A stretch of 64,000 bases of DNA from Actinospica durhamensis (GTDB lineage Bacteria > Actinomycetota > Actinomycetes > Streptomycetales > Catenulisporaceae): the NCBI RefSeq assembly GCF_018139695.1, contig NZ_JAGSOG010000012.1:1-64000 (forward strand). The letters run 5' to 3'. The notes beneath the pieces are model-generated. The model did not search any database, was not told the origin of the DNA, and worked only from the letters and a program-made list of their open reading frames with translations. Made by a program: the position numbers and the translations under genes. The stretch's first letter is position 1; the number at the start of each line of letters is the position of its first letter. Positions 34,572-43,153 of the stretch are shown in pieces.

Positions 34572-35174
34572 ATGCGGCTGATCGTGGCGATGACCGGAGC
34601 GACCGGGGCCGTCCTCGGCGTGCGGCTGCTGGAGAACCTGGCCGAGCTGCCCGAGGTCGAGACCCATCTGGTGCTCTCCCGCTGGGCCCGCAGCACGATC
34701 GAGCTCGAGACCGGCCGGTCGGTGCGGGCGGTGCACGCGCTCGCCGACGTCGTCTACGCGCCCGAGGACCAGGGCGCGGCCATATCCTCCGGCTCCTTCC
34801 GCACCGAGGGCATGGTGATCGTCCCGTGCTCGATGAAGACCCTGGCCGGCATCCGGGTCGGCTACGGCGAAGGGCTCGTCGGGCGCGCCGCTGACGTCGT
34901 GCTCAAGGAGCGCCGCAAGCTCGTGATCGTCCCGCGCGAGACGCCGCTGAGCGAGATCCACCTCGAGAACATGCTCGCCCTGTCGCGGATGGGCGCGCGG
35001 ATCGTGCCGCCCATGCCCGCCTTCTACAACCGGCCGGAGTCGGTGGACGACGTCGTCGACCACATCGTGGCCCGCGTCCTTGACCAGTTCGACCTGCCCG
35101 CCCCCGCGGCCAAGCGCTGGGCCGGCATGCGCGAGGCCCGCGAGGCCGCGGCCGGGCTCGCCCCCCTCGCCTGA
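34572..35174 (+). CDS. UbiX-type flavin prenyltransferase (VdcB/BsdB-like)
   Basis: 200 residues from the ATG 8 nt after GAGAGG (MRLIVAMTGATGAVLGVR); an ATG eight codons upstream is less well placed. The family signature is clear: AMTGATGAVLGVRLLE at the FMN site, SSGSFRTEGMVIVPCSMKTL near residue 70, and PRETPLSEIHLENMLAL near 120. The enzyme prenylates FMN with dimethylallyl phosphate to make prenylated FMN, the cofactor of the UbiD-type decarboxylase encoded next. It is the first gene of a vdcBCD-like set. A 12-bp tandem repeat separates it from the second gene. Confidence 0.92.
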   Translation: MRLIVAMTGATGAVLGVRLLENLAELPEVETHLVLSRWARSTIELETGRSVRAVHALADVVYAPEDQGAAISSGSFRTEGMVIVPCSMKTLAGIRVGYGEGLVGRAADVVLKERRKLVIVPRETPLSEIHLENMLALSRMGARIVPPMPAFYNRPESVDDVVDHIVARVLDQFDLPAPAAKRWAGMREAREAAAGLAPLA

Positions 35175-35189
35175 CGCCGGCATCAGCAC

Positions 35190-35280
35190 CCGGACCCGCA
35201 TCCGGACCCGCATCCGGACCCGCATCCGGACCCGCATCCGGACCCGCATCCGGACCCGCATCCGGACCCGCATCCGGACT
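35190..35280. repeat. 12-bp tandem repeat between ubiX-like and ubiD-like genes
   Basis: Seven perfect copies of CCGGACCCGCAT (35190-35273) plus a partial eighth. The array fills most of the 142-nt spacer and ends about 20 nt before the ribosome binding site of the decarboxylase gene. The unit is a multiple of three and stays open in frame with the downstream gene. Copy number could vary by slippage. Confidence 0.95.
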
Positions 35281-35316
35281 CGCCCCCGTACCCGTACCGA
35301 CAAGGAGTACCCGCTC

Positions 35317-36741
35317 ATGGCCTATGACGATCTGCGCAGCTTCCTCGCCACCCTGGAGGAGGAGGGCCAGCTCCTGCGCATCACCGAGCAGGTCCGTCCG
35401 GAGCCGGACATCGCGGCCGCCGCGAACGCGGCCGGGCGCATCGGCGAGAACGCCCCGGCGCTGTGGTTCGACAACGTGCACGGCTTCACCGACGCGCGGA
35501 TCGCCATGAACGTGCACGGCTCCTGGGCCAACCACGCCCTCGCCCTCGGCCTGCCCAAGAACACCGCGGTCAAGGAGCAGGTCGCCGAGTTCGCCCGGCG
35601 CTGGGACGCGTTCCCGGTCGCCCCGGTCCGCCGCGAGGACGCGCCCTGGCGGGAGAACACCATGGACGGCGAGGGCATCGACCTGTTCGAGCTGCTGCCG
35701 CTGTTCCGCCTCAACGACGGCGACGGCGGCTTCTACCTCGACAAGGCCGCCGTCGTCTCCCGCGACCCGCAGGACCCGGAGAACTTCGGCAAGCAGAACG
35801 TGGGGGTCTACCGGATCGAGGTCATCGGCAAGGACCGCCTGGCCTTCCAGCCCGTGCCCATGCACGACATCGCCCAGCACCTGCGGATGGCGGAGGAGAA
35901 GGGCGAGGACCTGCCGGTGGCCATCACCCTCGGCAACGATCCGGTGATGCCGATCGTGGCCGGCATGCCGATGGCCTACGACCAGAGCGAGTACGAGATG
36001 GCCGGCGCGCTGCGCGGCGAGCCGATGCCGCTGGCGACCGCGCCGGCCACCGGGCTCGACGTGCCCCGGGGCTCCGAGGTCGTCATCGAGGGCTACTTCG
36101 AGTCGCGCACCCGTCAGATCGAGGGCCCGTTCGGCGAGTTCACCGGGAACTACTCCGGCGGCCGCCGGATGCCCGTGGTCAAGGTCACCCGGATCTCCTA
36201 CCGCACCGCCCCGATCTTCGAGTCCCTCTACCTCGGCATGCCGTGGACCGAGTGCGACTACCTGGTCGGCCCCAACACCTGCGTGCCGCTGCTCAAGCAG
36301 CTCAAGGCCGAGTTCCCCGAGGTGCAGGCGGTCAACGCCATGTACACGCACGGCCTGCTGGTGATCATCTCGACGAAGAAGCGGTACGGCGGCTTCGCCA
36401 AGGCGGTCGGCATGCGGGCGATGACGACTCCGCACGGCCTCGGCTACGTCGCCCAGGTCATCCTCGTCGACGAGGACGTGGACCCGTTCAACCTGCCGCA
36501 GGTCATGTGGGCGCTGTCCTCGAAGGTGAACCCGAAGGACGATGTGATGATCATGCCGAACCTCCCCGTGGTCGAGCTCGCGCCCGCGGCCTCCCCGGCC
36601 GGCATCATCAGCAAGATGATCATCGACGCCACCACCCCGGTCGACCCCGACCGCCGCGGCAACTTCGCCACCCCGGTCAAGGACCTGCCCGAGACGCAGG
36701 AGTGGATCGCGAAGCTGCAGAAGCTGATCGCCGAGCGCTGA
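35317..36741 (+). CDS. UbiD-family non-oxidative hydroxyarylic acid decarboxylase (VdcC-like)
   Basis: 474 residues from the ATG 9 nt after AAGGAG (MAYDDLRSFLATLEEEGQ). Matches UbiD/VdcC in length and motifs: an N-terminal split-barrel part with NAPALWFDNVHGF, the prenyl-FMN site region IEGPFGEFTGNYSGGRRMP near residue 270, and CDYLVGPNTCVPLLKQL near 310. With prenylated FMN it decarboxylates aromatic acids such as vanillate or 4-hydroxybenzoate, reversibly. Together with the UbiX-like and small VdcD-like genes it forms the three-gene set known from Streptomyces. The exact aromatic acid is not determinable by eye. Confidence 0.92.
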   Translation: MAYDDLRSFLATLEEEGQLLRITEQVRPEPDIAAAANAAGRIGENAPALWFDNVHGFTDARIAMNVHGSWANHALALGLPKNTAVKEQVAEFARRWDAFPVAPVRREDAPWRENTMDGEGIDLFELLPLFRLNDGDGGFYLDKAAVVSRDPQDPENFGKQNVGVYRIEVIGKDRLAFQPVPMHDIAQHLRMAEEKGEDLPVAITLGNDPVMPIVAGMPMAYDQSEYEMAGALRGEPMPLATAPATGLDVPRGSEVVIEGYFESRTRQIEGPFGEFTGNYSGGRRMPVVKVTRISYRTAPIFESLYLGMPWTECDYLVGPNTCVPLLKQLKAEFPEVQAVNAMYTHGLLVIISTKKRYGGFAKAVGMRAMTTPHGLGYVAQVILVDEDVDPFNLPQVMWALSSKVNPKDDVMIMPNLPVVELAPAASPAGIISKMIIDATTPVDPDRRGNFATPVKDLPETQEWIAKLQKLIAER

Positions 36742-36833
36742 GCCCGCACCGCACCCGAGACGCAGCCTCAGCCGCGCCCTCAGACGCACCTTCAGGCGCA
36801 GCCTCAGCCGCACCCGAGACGAGGAGAACACCC
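36742..36833 (+). repeat. Short degenerate direct repeats before the VdcD-like gene
   Basis: The 92-nt spacer holds two near-copies of GCAGCCTCAGCCGCNCCC and other CAG/CGC-rich fragments, followed by GAGGAG, the ribosome binding site for the small decarboxylase subunit. No gene is seen in it. Confidence 0.6.
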
Positions 36834-37076
36834 GTGTCCGCCACCGCCCCCTCCATCTGCCCCCGCTGCGCGCACGAGCGCCTCACGCACCTGACGACCT
36901 CTCCGGTCGCCGGCGCCTGGGACGTCTTCCAGTGCGACCGCTGCCTCTACACCTGGCGCACCACCGAGCCGGCCCGGCGCACCCAGCCGGACGCCTACCC
37001 GGCTGCGTTCCGGCTGACCGCCGAGGACATCGAGAACGCCATCGAGATGCCGGCCGTCCCGCCGCTGCGGGCGTGA
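36834..37076 (+). CDS. Small decarboxylase subunit (VdcD/BsdD-like)
   Basis: 80 residues from the GTG 7 nt after GAGGAG. Two C-x-x-C pairs, ICPRCAHE and FQCDRCLYTW, form a probable zinc ribbon, and the size and the C-terminal FRLTAEDIENAIEMPAVPPL match the small D subunit found with VdcB and VdcC. It is thought to support the activity or stability of the decarboxylase complex. It ends the operon. Confidence 0.88.
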   Translation: MSATAPSICPRCAHERLTHLTTSPVAGAWDVFQCDRCLYTWRTTEPARRTQPDAYPAAFRLTAEDIENAIEMPAVPPLRA

Positions 37077-37105
37077 CCCGCGCCCGCCCGGTTCCGGCCA
37101 AGCCC

Positions 37106-38044
37106 CTAACCCGGTAACCGGGCACGCAGGGCCCGGGTGAGCCAGTCGAAGACCGGCACCAGGGTCTCCGGGACCGGCCAGCCGTTGACCACCGAGAGCA
37201 GCTGGACGTAGCGTTCCGCGCGCGGATCCTCCGCGACCTCCAAGCGCTCGAGCAGCCAACGCCGCAGGTCGGCGTCGTCCGGGCGGGAGAAGACCTGCGC
37301 GTACCTGGGCAGCAGGGCGCCGAGCACGGGCTCGGCCCGGCGCGAGGTCGGGTCGATACCGGCCGCCAACGCCCGGCCCACCTCCTCGCGCACGAGCTCG
37401 ACGAGCTCCTGGTGCAGGCCCGTGGTGTCGCCGGCGGCGCGTTCGGCCGCCTGGTACTCGGCCATCCGCCGCACGCCGGCGCGGAAGTCCGGGTCCTGGC
37501 ACAGTTCGGCCAGCTCCACCCAGGCCTCGACCTGCTCCGGAGTGGGGTCGTCGGGCAGTTCGGGCGCCATCGCGCGCATCAGGGCCACGAACTCGGGGTT
37601 GGCGTCCAGGCCGCCGTAGACATCGTCGATGAAGTCGCTGATCAGACGTCGACGTTCGTCGTCGGAGAGTTTGGCGAGCTTGTGCATGAGTTCCGTCTCC
37701 CGCGGAGTCGAGCCGCGCTTGGCGACCGCCGTCAGTACCGCGCGACGCAGCCGCAGCATGCGGATCTGCACGTCCAGCGCCTCGGCGTGCGCCGCGGCGA
37801 CCCCGGGCAGCGAGGCCTCCCGGTCCAGGACCTGCCGGACCGAGGCCAGATCCAGCCCCAGCTCGCGCAGCGTCCGCACGAGGTCCAGCCGGGCGACGGC
37901 GTCGATGTCGTAGCGCCGGTAGCCGGCCGGACTGCGGTCGGTCGGCGGCACGATCCCGCGATCGGCGTAGAACCGGATGGTCTTGACCGTCAGCCCGGTC
38001 CGCCGGGCCAGGTCGCCGATCGAGTAGAGCGTGTCGCCGTCCAT
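37106..38044 (-). CDS. MerR-family transcriptional regulator
   Basis: 312 residues starting MDGDTLYSIGDLARRTGL. N-terminal winged HTH, YSIGDLARRTGLTVKTIRFY then DRSPAGYRRYDIDAVARL, is typical of MerR, followed by a dimer helix and a long all-helical effector region (about 90-312) of the kind found in TipA-like or multidrug regulators. No metal-binding Cys cluster. It follows the TetR gene on the same strand, 73 nt apart, and converges on the decarboxylase operon. The effector is unknown. Confidence 0.88.
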   Translation of the reverse strand: MDGDTLYSIGDLARRTGLTVKTIRFYADRGIVPPTDRSPAGYRRYDIDAVARLDLVRTLRELGLDLASVRQVLDREASLPGVAAAHAEALDVQIRMLRLRRAVLTAVAKRGSTPRETELMHKLAKLSDDERRRLISDFIDDVYGGLDANPEFVALMRAMAPELPDDPTPEQVEAWVELAELCQDPDFRAGVRRMAEYQAAERAAGDTTGLHQELVELVREEVGRALAAGIDPTSRRAEPVLGALLPRYAQVFSRPDDADLRRWLLERLEVAEDPRAERYVQLLSVVNGWPVPETLVPVFDWLTRALRARLPG

Positions 38045-38117
38045 GGCCCCACCCTCGCGTCTCCCCCGAGGGGAGAGTCAAGCCCCGTCTTCTCCTCCGG
38101 CCGCGCGCGCCCGGCGG

Positions 38118-38735
38118 TCAGCGGGGGAGTGACATGCCGTCGAGGACGGTCTGGAACGCGTCGGTGACCGGGCGCAGGGCGTCGTCGAGTTCGTCGATGT
38201 CGACGGGTTGCTCCGCGGCGGCCCAGTGTCGCAGCACCGAGACGTAGGCCGCCTGAACCGCTCCGCCGACCGCGGCCGGGACGGGGGCCGACGGCTCGGT
38301 GCCGGTGCGCGCCCCGACGTACCCGCTCACCACCTCGGCCCACGCACGCCAGTGCACGGCGGTCTCCGCGACGAGCGCGGAGTCCCGGTCGAGCACGCGG
38401 AAACGATCCAGCCACGAGCCCGGCGCGGCCTCCTCGGACAGGTGCGTGGAGCGCACCACCGCGGAGCGCACGGCCGCCATGACCGGCGCGTCGCCGACGT
38501 CGTCGAGCGCTGAGCGCAGGCGTTCGACGGCGCGGTCGAACTCACCCCACACGATCCCCGCCTTCGAGCCGAAGTAGCGGAACAGCGTCGAGCGGCCGAC
38601 ACCGCCCGCGGCCATGATCGCCTGTAGCGTCGTCGCCTCGTAGCCGTCCCGCAGCAGCAGTTCGAAGGCGATCTCCTCGAGCGCTTCACGCGACGAAGCG
38701 GGCGGTCGTCCGCGGCGGGGACGGGGGGTAGTCAC
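38118..38735 (-). CDS. TetR-family transcriptional regulator
   Basis: 205 residues starting MTTPRPRRGRPPASSREA. The HTH reads ALEEIAFELLLRDGYEATTL then VGRSTLFRYFGSKAGIVWGEF. The C-terminal ligand domain matches the MftR-like type. It is divergent from the alcohol dehydrogenase gene with 162 nt between, so it probably represses that gene, and it may also be read through into the MerR gene. The ligand is unknown. Confidence 0.9.
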   Translation of the reverse strand: MTTPRPRRGRPPASSREALEEIAFELLLRDGYEATTLQAIMAAGGVGRSTLFRYFGSKAGIVWGEFDRAVERLRSALDDVGDAPVMAAVRSAVVRSTHLSEEAAPGSWLDRFRVLDRDSALVAETAVHWRAWAEVVSGYVGARTGTEPSAPVPAAVGGAVQAAYVSVLRHWAAAEQPVDIDELDDALRPVTDAFQTVLDGMSLPR

Positions 38736-38897
38736 CAGGCCAGCCTAGGGTAGAGTATTTTCGGTACCGGGTCCCACAATGGAATTCCGGGTGGCTGACC
38801 AGGCCGATCCGGCCCCAGGCCGATCGGACCCGCGGGTCCCGATCGCGGCGGCCACCCGCCGGCCACCCGCCGGTAGGCAAGGTTCAAGGAGCGAACG
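38736..38897. promoter_or_regulatory. Divergent TetR / alcohol dehydrogenase promoter region
   Basis: 162 nt between two divergent starts. It contains an AT-richer stretch, TAGAGTATTTTCGG, near 38751, likely the promoter of the regulator or an operator. CAAGGTTCAAGGAGCG just before 38898 gives the dehydrogenase ribosome binding site. Confidence 0.5.
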
Positions 38898-39836
38898 ATG
38901 CGCGCATGGCAGTTCACCGAAGTCGGAGCACCCCTCACCCTGAACGAGGTGCCGAGCCCGACGCCGGCCGCGGACGAACTCGTCGTGCACGTGCGCGCCG
39001 CCGGGCTCTGCCACAGCGACGTCGGGTTCCTCGACGGCACGCTCACCCCGCTGCTGCCGTTCCGGCCGATCACCCTGGGCCACGAGATCGCGGGCGTCGT
39101 CTCCGCCGTGGGTTCGGCCGTCACCCGGTTCCAGATCGGCCAGAAGGTCGTCATCCCGGCGGCCATCGAAGGCCCCGGCACGTCGAAGAACGGCGGGTTC
39201 GCGGACGAGGTCGCCGTGCTCGAACGGCTCGTCGTCGCGCTGCCGGACGGGGTGGCCTTCGACCAGGCCGCCGCCGCCACGGACGCGGGCCTCACCTCGT
39301 ACCACGCGGTCTCGGTGCAGGGGAACATCACCGCGGGCACCCGGGTCGGGATCATCGGGCTCGGCGGCCTCGGCTCGCTCGGCTCGCAGGCCGCGCTCGC
39401 CCTCGGCGCGACGCTCTTCGTCGCCGAGAAGAACGAGCTCCTGCACGACTACGCCCGCTCGCTCGGCGCGGCGAAGGTCGCGGGCGACATCACCGACTTC
39501 GCCGGCGAGGGCCTGGACGTGGTCATCGACTTCGCCGGCTTCGGCACCACCACCGACGGCGCGATCCACACCCTGCGCCGCGGCGGCCGGATCGTGCAGG
39601 TCGGCCTCGGCCGCGCCCGCGCCGAGATCGACCTGCAGGCGCTCACCCTCAACGAGATCGAGCTCGTCGGCTCGCAGGCCGGGACGAAGGAGGACTGCGA
39701 GGCGGTGCTCGGCCTCGTCGCCGAGGGCAAGCTCTCCTCGCGCATCACCGAGATCGGCTTCGAGCAGATCGGCGAGGGGATCGGCCGGCTCGAGCGCGGC
39801 GAGGTCGTCGGCCGGCTGGTCGCCACGTTCGGGTGA
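38898..39836 (+). CDS. Zinc-type alcohol dehydrogenase lacking the structural zinc lobe
   Basis: 312 residues starting MRAWQFTEVGAPLTLNEV. Catalytic zinc ligands appear in AAGLCHSDVGF and ITLGHEIAGVVSAVG; the Rossmann domain has VGIIGLGGLGSLGSQAAL near residue 150. The four-Cys structural zinc loop of classical enzymes is replaced by AAIEGPGTSKNGG, which shortens the protein. It oxidises an alcohol or reduces an aldehyde with NAD(P). A good AAGGAG precedes the ATG. It is divergent from, and probably controlled by, the TetR gene. Confidence 0.9.
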   Translation: MRAWQFTEVGAPLTLNEVPSPTPAADELVVHVRAAGLCHSDVGFLDGTLTPLLPFRPITLGHEIAGVVSAVGSAVTRFQIGQKVVIPAAIEGPGTSKNGGFADEVAVLERLVVALPDGVAFDQAAAATDAGLTSYHAVSVQGNITAGTRVGIIGLGGLGSLGSQAALALGATLFVAEKNELLHDYARSLGAAKVAGDITDFAGEGLDVVIDFAGFGTTTDGAIHTLRRGGRIVQVGLGRARAEIDLQALTLNEIELVGSQAGTKEDCEAVLGLVAEGKLSSRITEIGFEQIGEGIGRLERGEVVGRLVATFG

Positions 39837-39947
39837 CCCTGGCGCGTCGCGGTCCCCCACGGTGCGGCGCGCCACCGGGCCCGGTGCGGCCGCACGGCAT
39901 ATAAATGCCGTGTCGTCACCACCATGCCATCCCGCAAAGGGGCCTTG

Positions 39948-40559
39948 ATGAACGCCACGATGCTCTCGTCCGGCACACCCCGGCCGTCCCGGCGCGGCAG
40001 GGTCGGGATCGCCGCCGCCGCAGGCGCCGTCGCGCTGGGCGCGATCCTCACCGGCTGCTCTTCCAGCAGCCCGAGCACGCCAAGCACCCCGACCGCCATC
40101 ATCACGACGAGTGTGACCGCGACCTCCGCCGGGGCCGCGCTCAAGACCGTGTCCAACTCGGCGCTCGGCACCATCCTGGTCGATTCGAACGGCGCGACCG
40201 TCTACCGCTTCGACGCCGACTCGGCCTCGCCGCCCACCTCGCACTGCACGGGCAGCTGCGCCTCGGTCTGGCCCCCGGTCGTGGCCGGGTCCGGCGCCCT
40301 GACCGCGCAGGGCTTCGCCCAGTCCGAACTGGGCACGATCACCCGGTCCGACGGCACCAAGCAGGTCACCGTCGACGGGTGGCCGGTCTACACCTACACC
40401 GGTGACTCGGCGGCCGGGCAGACCAACGGCCAGAAGCTCAACGCCAACGGCGGCACCTGGTGGGCGGTCACCACCACCGGCGCCCGCGCCTCCGCGTCCC
40501 CCGGCGCACCGTCCGCCTCCGCCTCGGCCTCCGCGTCGTCCACCGGCGGACTGTACTGA
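39948..40559 (+). CDS. Lipoprotein with two secreted-repeat (PF03640-type) units
   Basis: 203 residues from the ATG preceded by AAAGGGG (MNATMLSSGTPRPSRRGR). A basic n-region, hydrophobic core and lipobox LTGC near residue 34 mark a lipoprotein. After a Ser/Thr/Pro linker there are two repeats: LGTILVDSNGATVYRFDAD ... CTGSCASVWPP and LGTITRSDGTKQVTVDGWPVYTYTGD ... WWAV. Function of the family is unclear; it is exported and membrane-anchored. An Ala/Ser-rich tail follows. An ATG eight codons earlier would extend the signal peptide. Confidence 0.88.
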   Translation: MNATMLSSGTPRPSRRGRVGIAAAAGAVALGAILTGCSSSSPSTPSTPTAIITTSVTATSAGAALKTVSNSALGTILVDSNGATVYRFDADSASPPTSHCTGSCASVWPPVVAGSGALTAQGFAQSELGTITRSDGTKQVTVDGWPVYTYTGDSAAGQTNGQKLNANGGTWWAVTTTGARASASPGAPSASASASASSTGGLY

Positions 40560-41422
40560 CCCGCACCGGCGCGGTCCCGCGGCCGGGCGTCGCGCTTCGC
40601 TACGGCGTCGGCGACCTGGCCGCGTCGTGCCATCCGGCACCTTCGTGCGCGGTCACGCTGATCGTCACGGTGCTGGCATTCTCGGCCGGCCGCGACCCGC
40701 GCGGCTGCGCGACGGTCGCGGCCGCGGTGGCGACCGGGCAGCTGTCGGTGGGCTGGTCGAACGACCGGATCGACCTGCGGCGCGACGTGGCGGCGCGGCG
40801 GACGGACAAGCCGCTCGCGGCCGGCGCGCTCCGGCCCGGCACTGTCTCGCTCGCCGCCGCCCTCGCGCTCGCCGCGTGCGTGCCGTTCTCGCTGGCCAAC
40901 GGTCGGATCGCCGGGACGGTGCATCTGGTCGCGGTCGCGGCGGCGTGGGCGTACAACCTCGGCGTCAAGCGGACGCTCTGGTCGCCGCTGCCCTACGCGC
41001 TCGCCTTCGGGCTGCTGCCCGCGTTCATCACCCTCGCGCTACCGGGCTCGCCCTGGCCGGGCCGCTGGGCGCTCGCGGCGGGCGCGCTGCTGGGCGTCGG
41101 GGCGCACTTCGCGAACGTGCTGCCCGACATCGAGGACGACCTCGGCGCCGGAGTACGCGGCCTGCCACAGCGGCTGGGCGCGCACGGGTCCCGGGTCGCG
41201 GCGGGGCTCTCGCTCGCGGCCGTGTCCGTGTTCCTGATCTTCGGCCCGGCCGGACGGATCGGCTCGGCCGGCTGGGCCGGACTGGCTCTCAGTGCCCTGC
41301 TGGCCTGCGCGGTGCCGCTGGCCTCGCGCGGGCCGCGCAGCCGGCTGCCGTTCCTGGCGACGCTGGGCCTTGCGCTGCTCGACGTGGCCCTGCTGTTGCT
41401 ACGCGGCGGACGCCTGACCTGA
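40556..41422 (+). CDS. UbiA-family prenyltransferase facing the type III PKS operon
   Basis: About 288 residues. The start is uncertain: no ATG or GTG lies at the expected place; a CTG overlapping the lipoprotein stop (CTGA) would give translational coupling, while an in-frame GTG 96 nt earlier overlaps that gene deeply and a GTG at 40670 would delete the first helix. Family motifs: ASCHPAPS at the N-terminus, SVGWSNDRIDLRRDVAAR (first Asp motif) and NVLPDIEDDLGAGVRGLP (second Asp motif), with 7-8 membrane helices. It attaches a prenyl chain to an aromatic or quinone acceptor. It converges on the PKS operon with 20 nt between stops, which suggests a prenylated type III polyketide quinone, but this is inference. 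Confidence 0.8.
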   Translation: MTRTGAVPRPGVALRYGVGDLAASCHPAPSCAVTLIVTVLAFSAGRDPRGCATVAAAVATGQLSVGWSNDRIDLRRDVAARRTDKPLAAGALRPGTVSLAAALALAACVPFSLANGRIAGTVHLVAVAAAWAYNLGVKRTLWSPLPYALAFGLLPAFITLALPGSPWPGRWALAAGALLGVGAHFANVLPDIEDDLGAGVRGLPQRLGAHGSRVAAGLSLAAVSVFLIFGPAGRIGSAGWAGLALSALLACAVPLASRGPRSRLPFLATLGLALLDVALLLLRGGRLT

Positions 41423-41442
41423 TCTGACCCGGTTTCAGCCGC

Positions 41443-42483
41443 TCAACCTTCGGCGACGCGGTTGACCAGTGCCGTGAACAGCAGCGGCAGCCGGCCGGCC
41501 GCGGACACGATCCCGTGGCGCAGCAGCGGATTGTGCCGGGCCCAGAGCAGCCCCGCGGTCAGCCGGCGCGAGGTGCGCGACACCTCGTGCCACCGCCGCT
41601 CGTACTCCTCCGGGCAGCCCCGGGCCAGGCAGTGCGCCAGCGCCTCGGCCTGGGCCAGGGCGACGCTGATGCCCTCCCCGGTCAGCGCGTCGAGGTACCC
41701 GGACGCGTCCCCGACGAGTAGGACGCCGTCGGCCGCGGTGCGTCGGCGCACGTCCTGCCGCAGCGGTCCGGCACCTCGGTCGGGTCCGGCGACGCGCGCC
41801 GCGGCCAGCCGGGCGCGCAGGTCGGGGAAGGCGGCGAGCCGGTCCTCGAAGCCGCCGCGGCCCGGGCCGAGGATCGCGACGCCCACCAGGTCCGGCGCGA
41901 CCGGGGTGACGTAGGCCTCGGAGTCCCGCGCCCAGTGCACCTCGATCAGGTCGGTCCACGGCGCGGTCCGGTAGTGCCGGCGCAGGCCGTAGCGCGGCAG
42001 GGCATTGCGGGAGCCGGCCGGCCGCGCCTGGTTCAGGCCGCAGGCGCGCCGGATCGGCGAGTGCAGCCCGTCGGCCGCCACCAGATGACGGGCCCTGATG
42101 CCGGCCGCCTCGAGATAGCCGGGGCCCCGGGTGAAGCCCTCGACCCGGACCGGCAGCAGCGGGATCCGGGCCTCGGCCACGCGGGCGATGAGCGCCTCGT
42201 GCAGCGCGGTGCGGCGCACGCCCCGGCCGGGCGGCCCGCTGAACAGCGCTTCCGCGCCGCGCTCGGCCTGGAGGTAGCGGATCCCGCGCAGGGCCTGGCC
42301 GGGCGGGTCCACGCCGAGGGCGGCGAGCCGGGCCACGGCGGCGGGCATCAGCCCCTCGCCACAGGCCTTGTCCACCGGAGAGGTACGCGGTTCGGCCACA
42401 GCCGTGCTCAGGCCCGCGCGGTCGGCCAGGATGGCGGTGGCCAGGCCCGCCGGACCGCCGCCCACGACCAGCACGTCGATCAC
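41443..42483 (-). CDS. FAD-dependent oxidoreductase (geranylgeranyl-reductase / SrsC-like hydroxylase)
   Basis: 346 residues from GTG (VIDVLVVGGGPAGLATAI). It has the GxGxxG FAD site at the very N-terminus, KACGEGLMPAAVARLAALG, the second site RHLVAADGLHSPIRRACGL, and GVLLVGDASGYLDALTGEGI, as in aromatic hydroxylases and geranylgeranyl reductases. In the alkylresorcinol operon srsABC, SrsC of this type hydroxylates the ring to a quinone. Its GTG overlaps the stop of the methyltransferase gene (GTGA). It is the last gene of the operon. Reduction of prenyl double bonds is the alternative, given the UbiA gene opposite. Confidence 0.88.
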   Translation of the reverse strand: MIDVLVVGGGPAGLATAILADRAGLSTAVAEPRTSPVDKACGEGLMPAAVARLAALGVDPPGQALRGIRYLQAERGAEALFSGPPGRGVRRTALHEALIARVAEARIPLLPVRVEGFTRGPGYLEAAGIRARHLVAADGLHSPIRRACGLNQARPAGSRNALPRYGLRRHYRTAPWTDLIEVHWARDSEAYVTPVAPDLVGVAILGPGRGGFEDRLAAFPDLRARLAAARVAGPDRGAGPLRQDVRRRTAADGVLLVGDASGYLDALTGEGISVALAQAEALAHCLARGCPEEYERRWHEVSRTSRRLTAGLLWARHNPLLRHGIVSAAGRLPLLFTALVNRVAEG

Positions 42484-43067
42484 GCGGCGCTCTCCGCGGC
42501 CGCGGCCGGCACGCCCTGCTCGGTCGGCACTGCGTTCCCGGTCGACACCCTGATCTCCGTCAGCGCCCTGTTCTCGCAGCGCAGCCGGACCCGCAGCAAC
42601 GCCGTGTCGAGCACCGTGAAGGCCGCGGCCGTGATCCAGGCCGATCCGGCCAGCGGCAGGGCCAGCCCCTCGAGCACGACGGCCAGGTAGTTGGGATGCG
42701 GCAGGCGCCGGTAGGGCCCGGTCCGCACGAGGGCGAGTCCGGGCACGACGATGACGCGGGTGTTCCAGCGCGGGCCCAGCGTGCCGATGCACCACCAGCG
42801 CAGCAGCTGGGCGGCCAGCGCGAGCGCGAGCATCGGCCAGCCGAGCCGGGGCACGAACGCGCGGTGCGCGGCCCACGGCTCGATCAGGCAGCCGGCCAGC
42901 AGCGCGGTGTGCAGCGCGACCATGGCCGGGTAGTGCCCGCGACCGCTCTCGACCCCGCCGCGGGCGGCGCTCCAGGCGGTGTTGCGCCGGGCCACGGCCA
43001 GCTCCGCGACGCGTTCGAGGCAGACCGCTGCGACGAAGGCGTAGTAGACCGCATAGGGTCCGGACAC
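42480..43067 (-). CDS. Isoprenylcysteine methyltransferase-like (ICMT, SrsB-like) membrane methyltransferase
   Basis: 195 residues from the GTG 7 nt after AGGAGG (VSGPYAVYYAFVAAVCLE). Four to five membrane helices, and the ICMT cofactor and product motif RTGPYRRLPHPNYLAVVLEG near residue 125, with R-x-P-x-Y-x-x-HPxY. It transfers a methyl group from S-adenosylmethionine; in the alkylresorcinol pathway an enzyme of this family O-methylates the type III PKS product. The frame is open further upstream but no ribosome binding site supports that. It sits between the PKS and flavoprotein genes. Confidence 0.9.
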   Translation of the reverse strand: MSGPYAVYYAFVAAVCLERVAELAVARRNTAWSAARGGVESGRGHYPAMVALHTALLAGCLIEPWAAHRAFVPRLGWPMLALALAAQLLRWWCIGTLGPRWNTRVIVVPGLALVRTGPYRRLPHPNYLAVVLEGLALPLAGSAWITAAAFTVLDTALLRVRLRCENRALTEIRVSTGNAVPTEQGVPAAAAESAA

Positions 43068-43153
43068 GGCTCGGCCTCCTTTCTTCGAGTCGCGCGACGG
43101 GCGGCGCGCGGTGGACGGCGGGCTCTGGACGGCGGCCGGCCGGCCGTGCCCGG

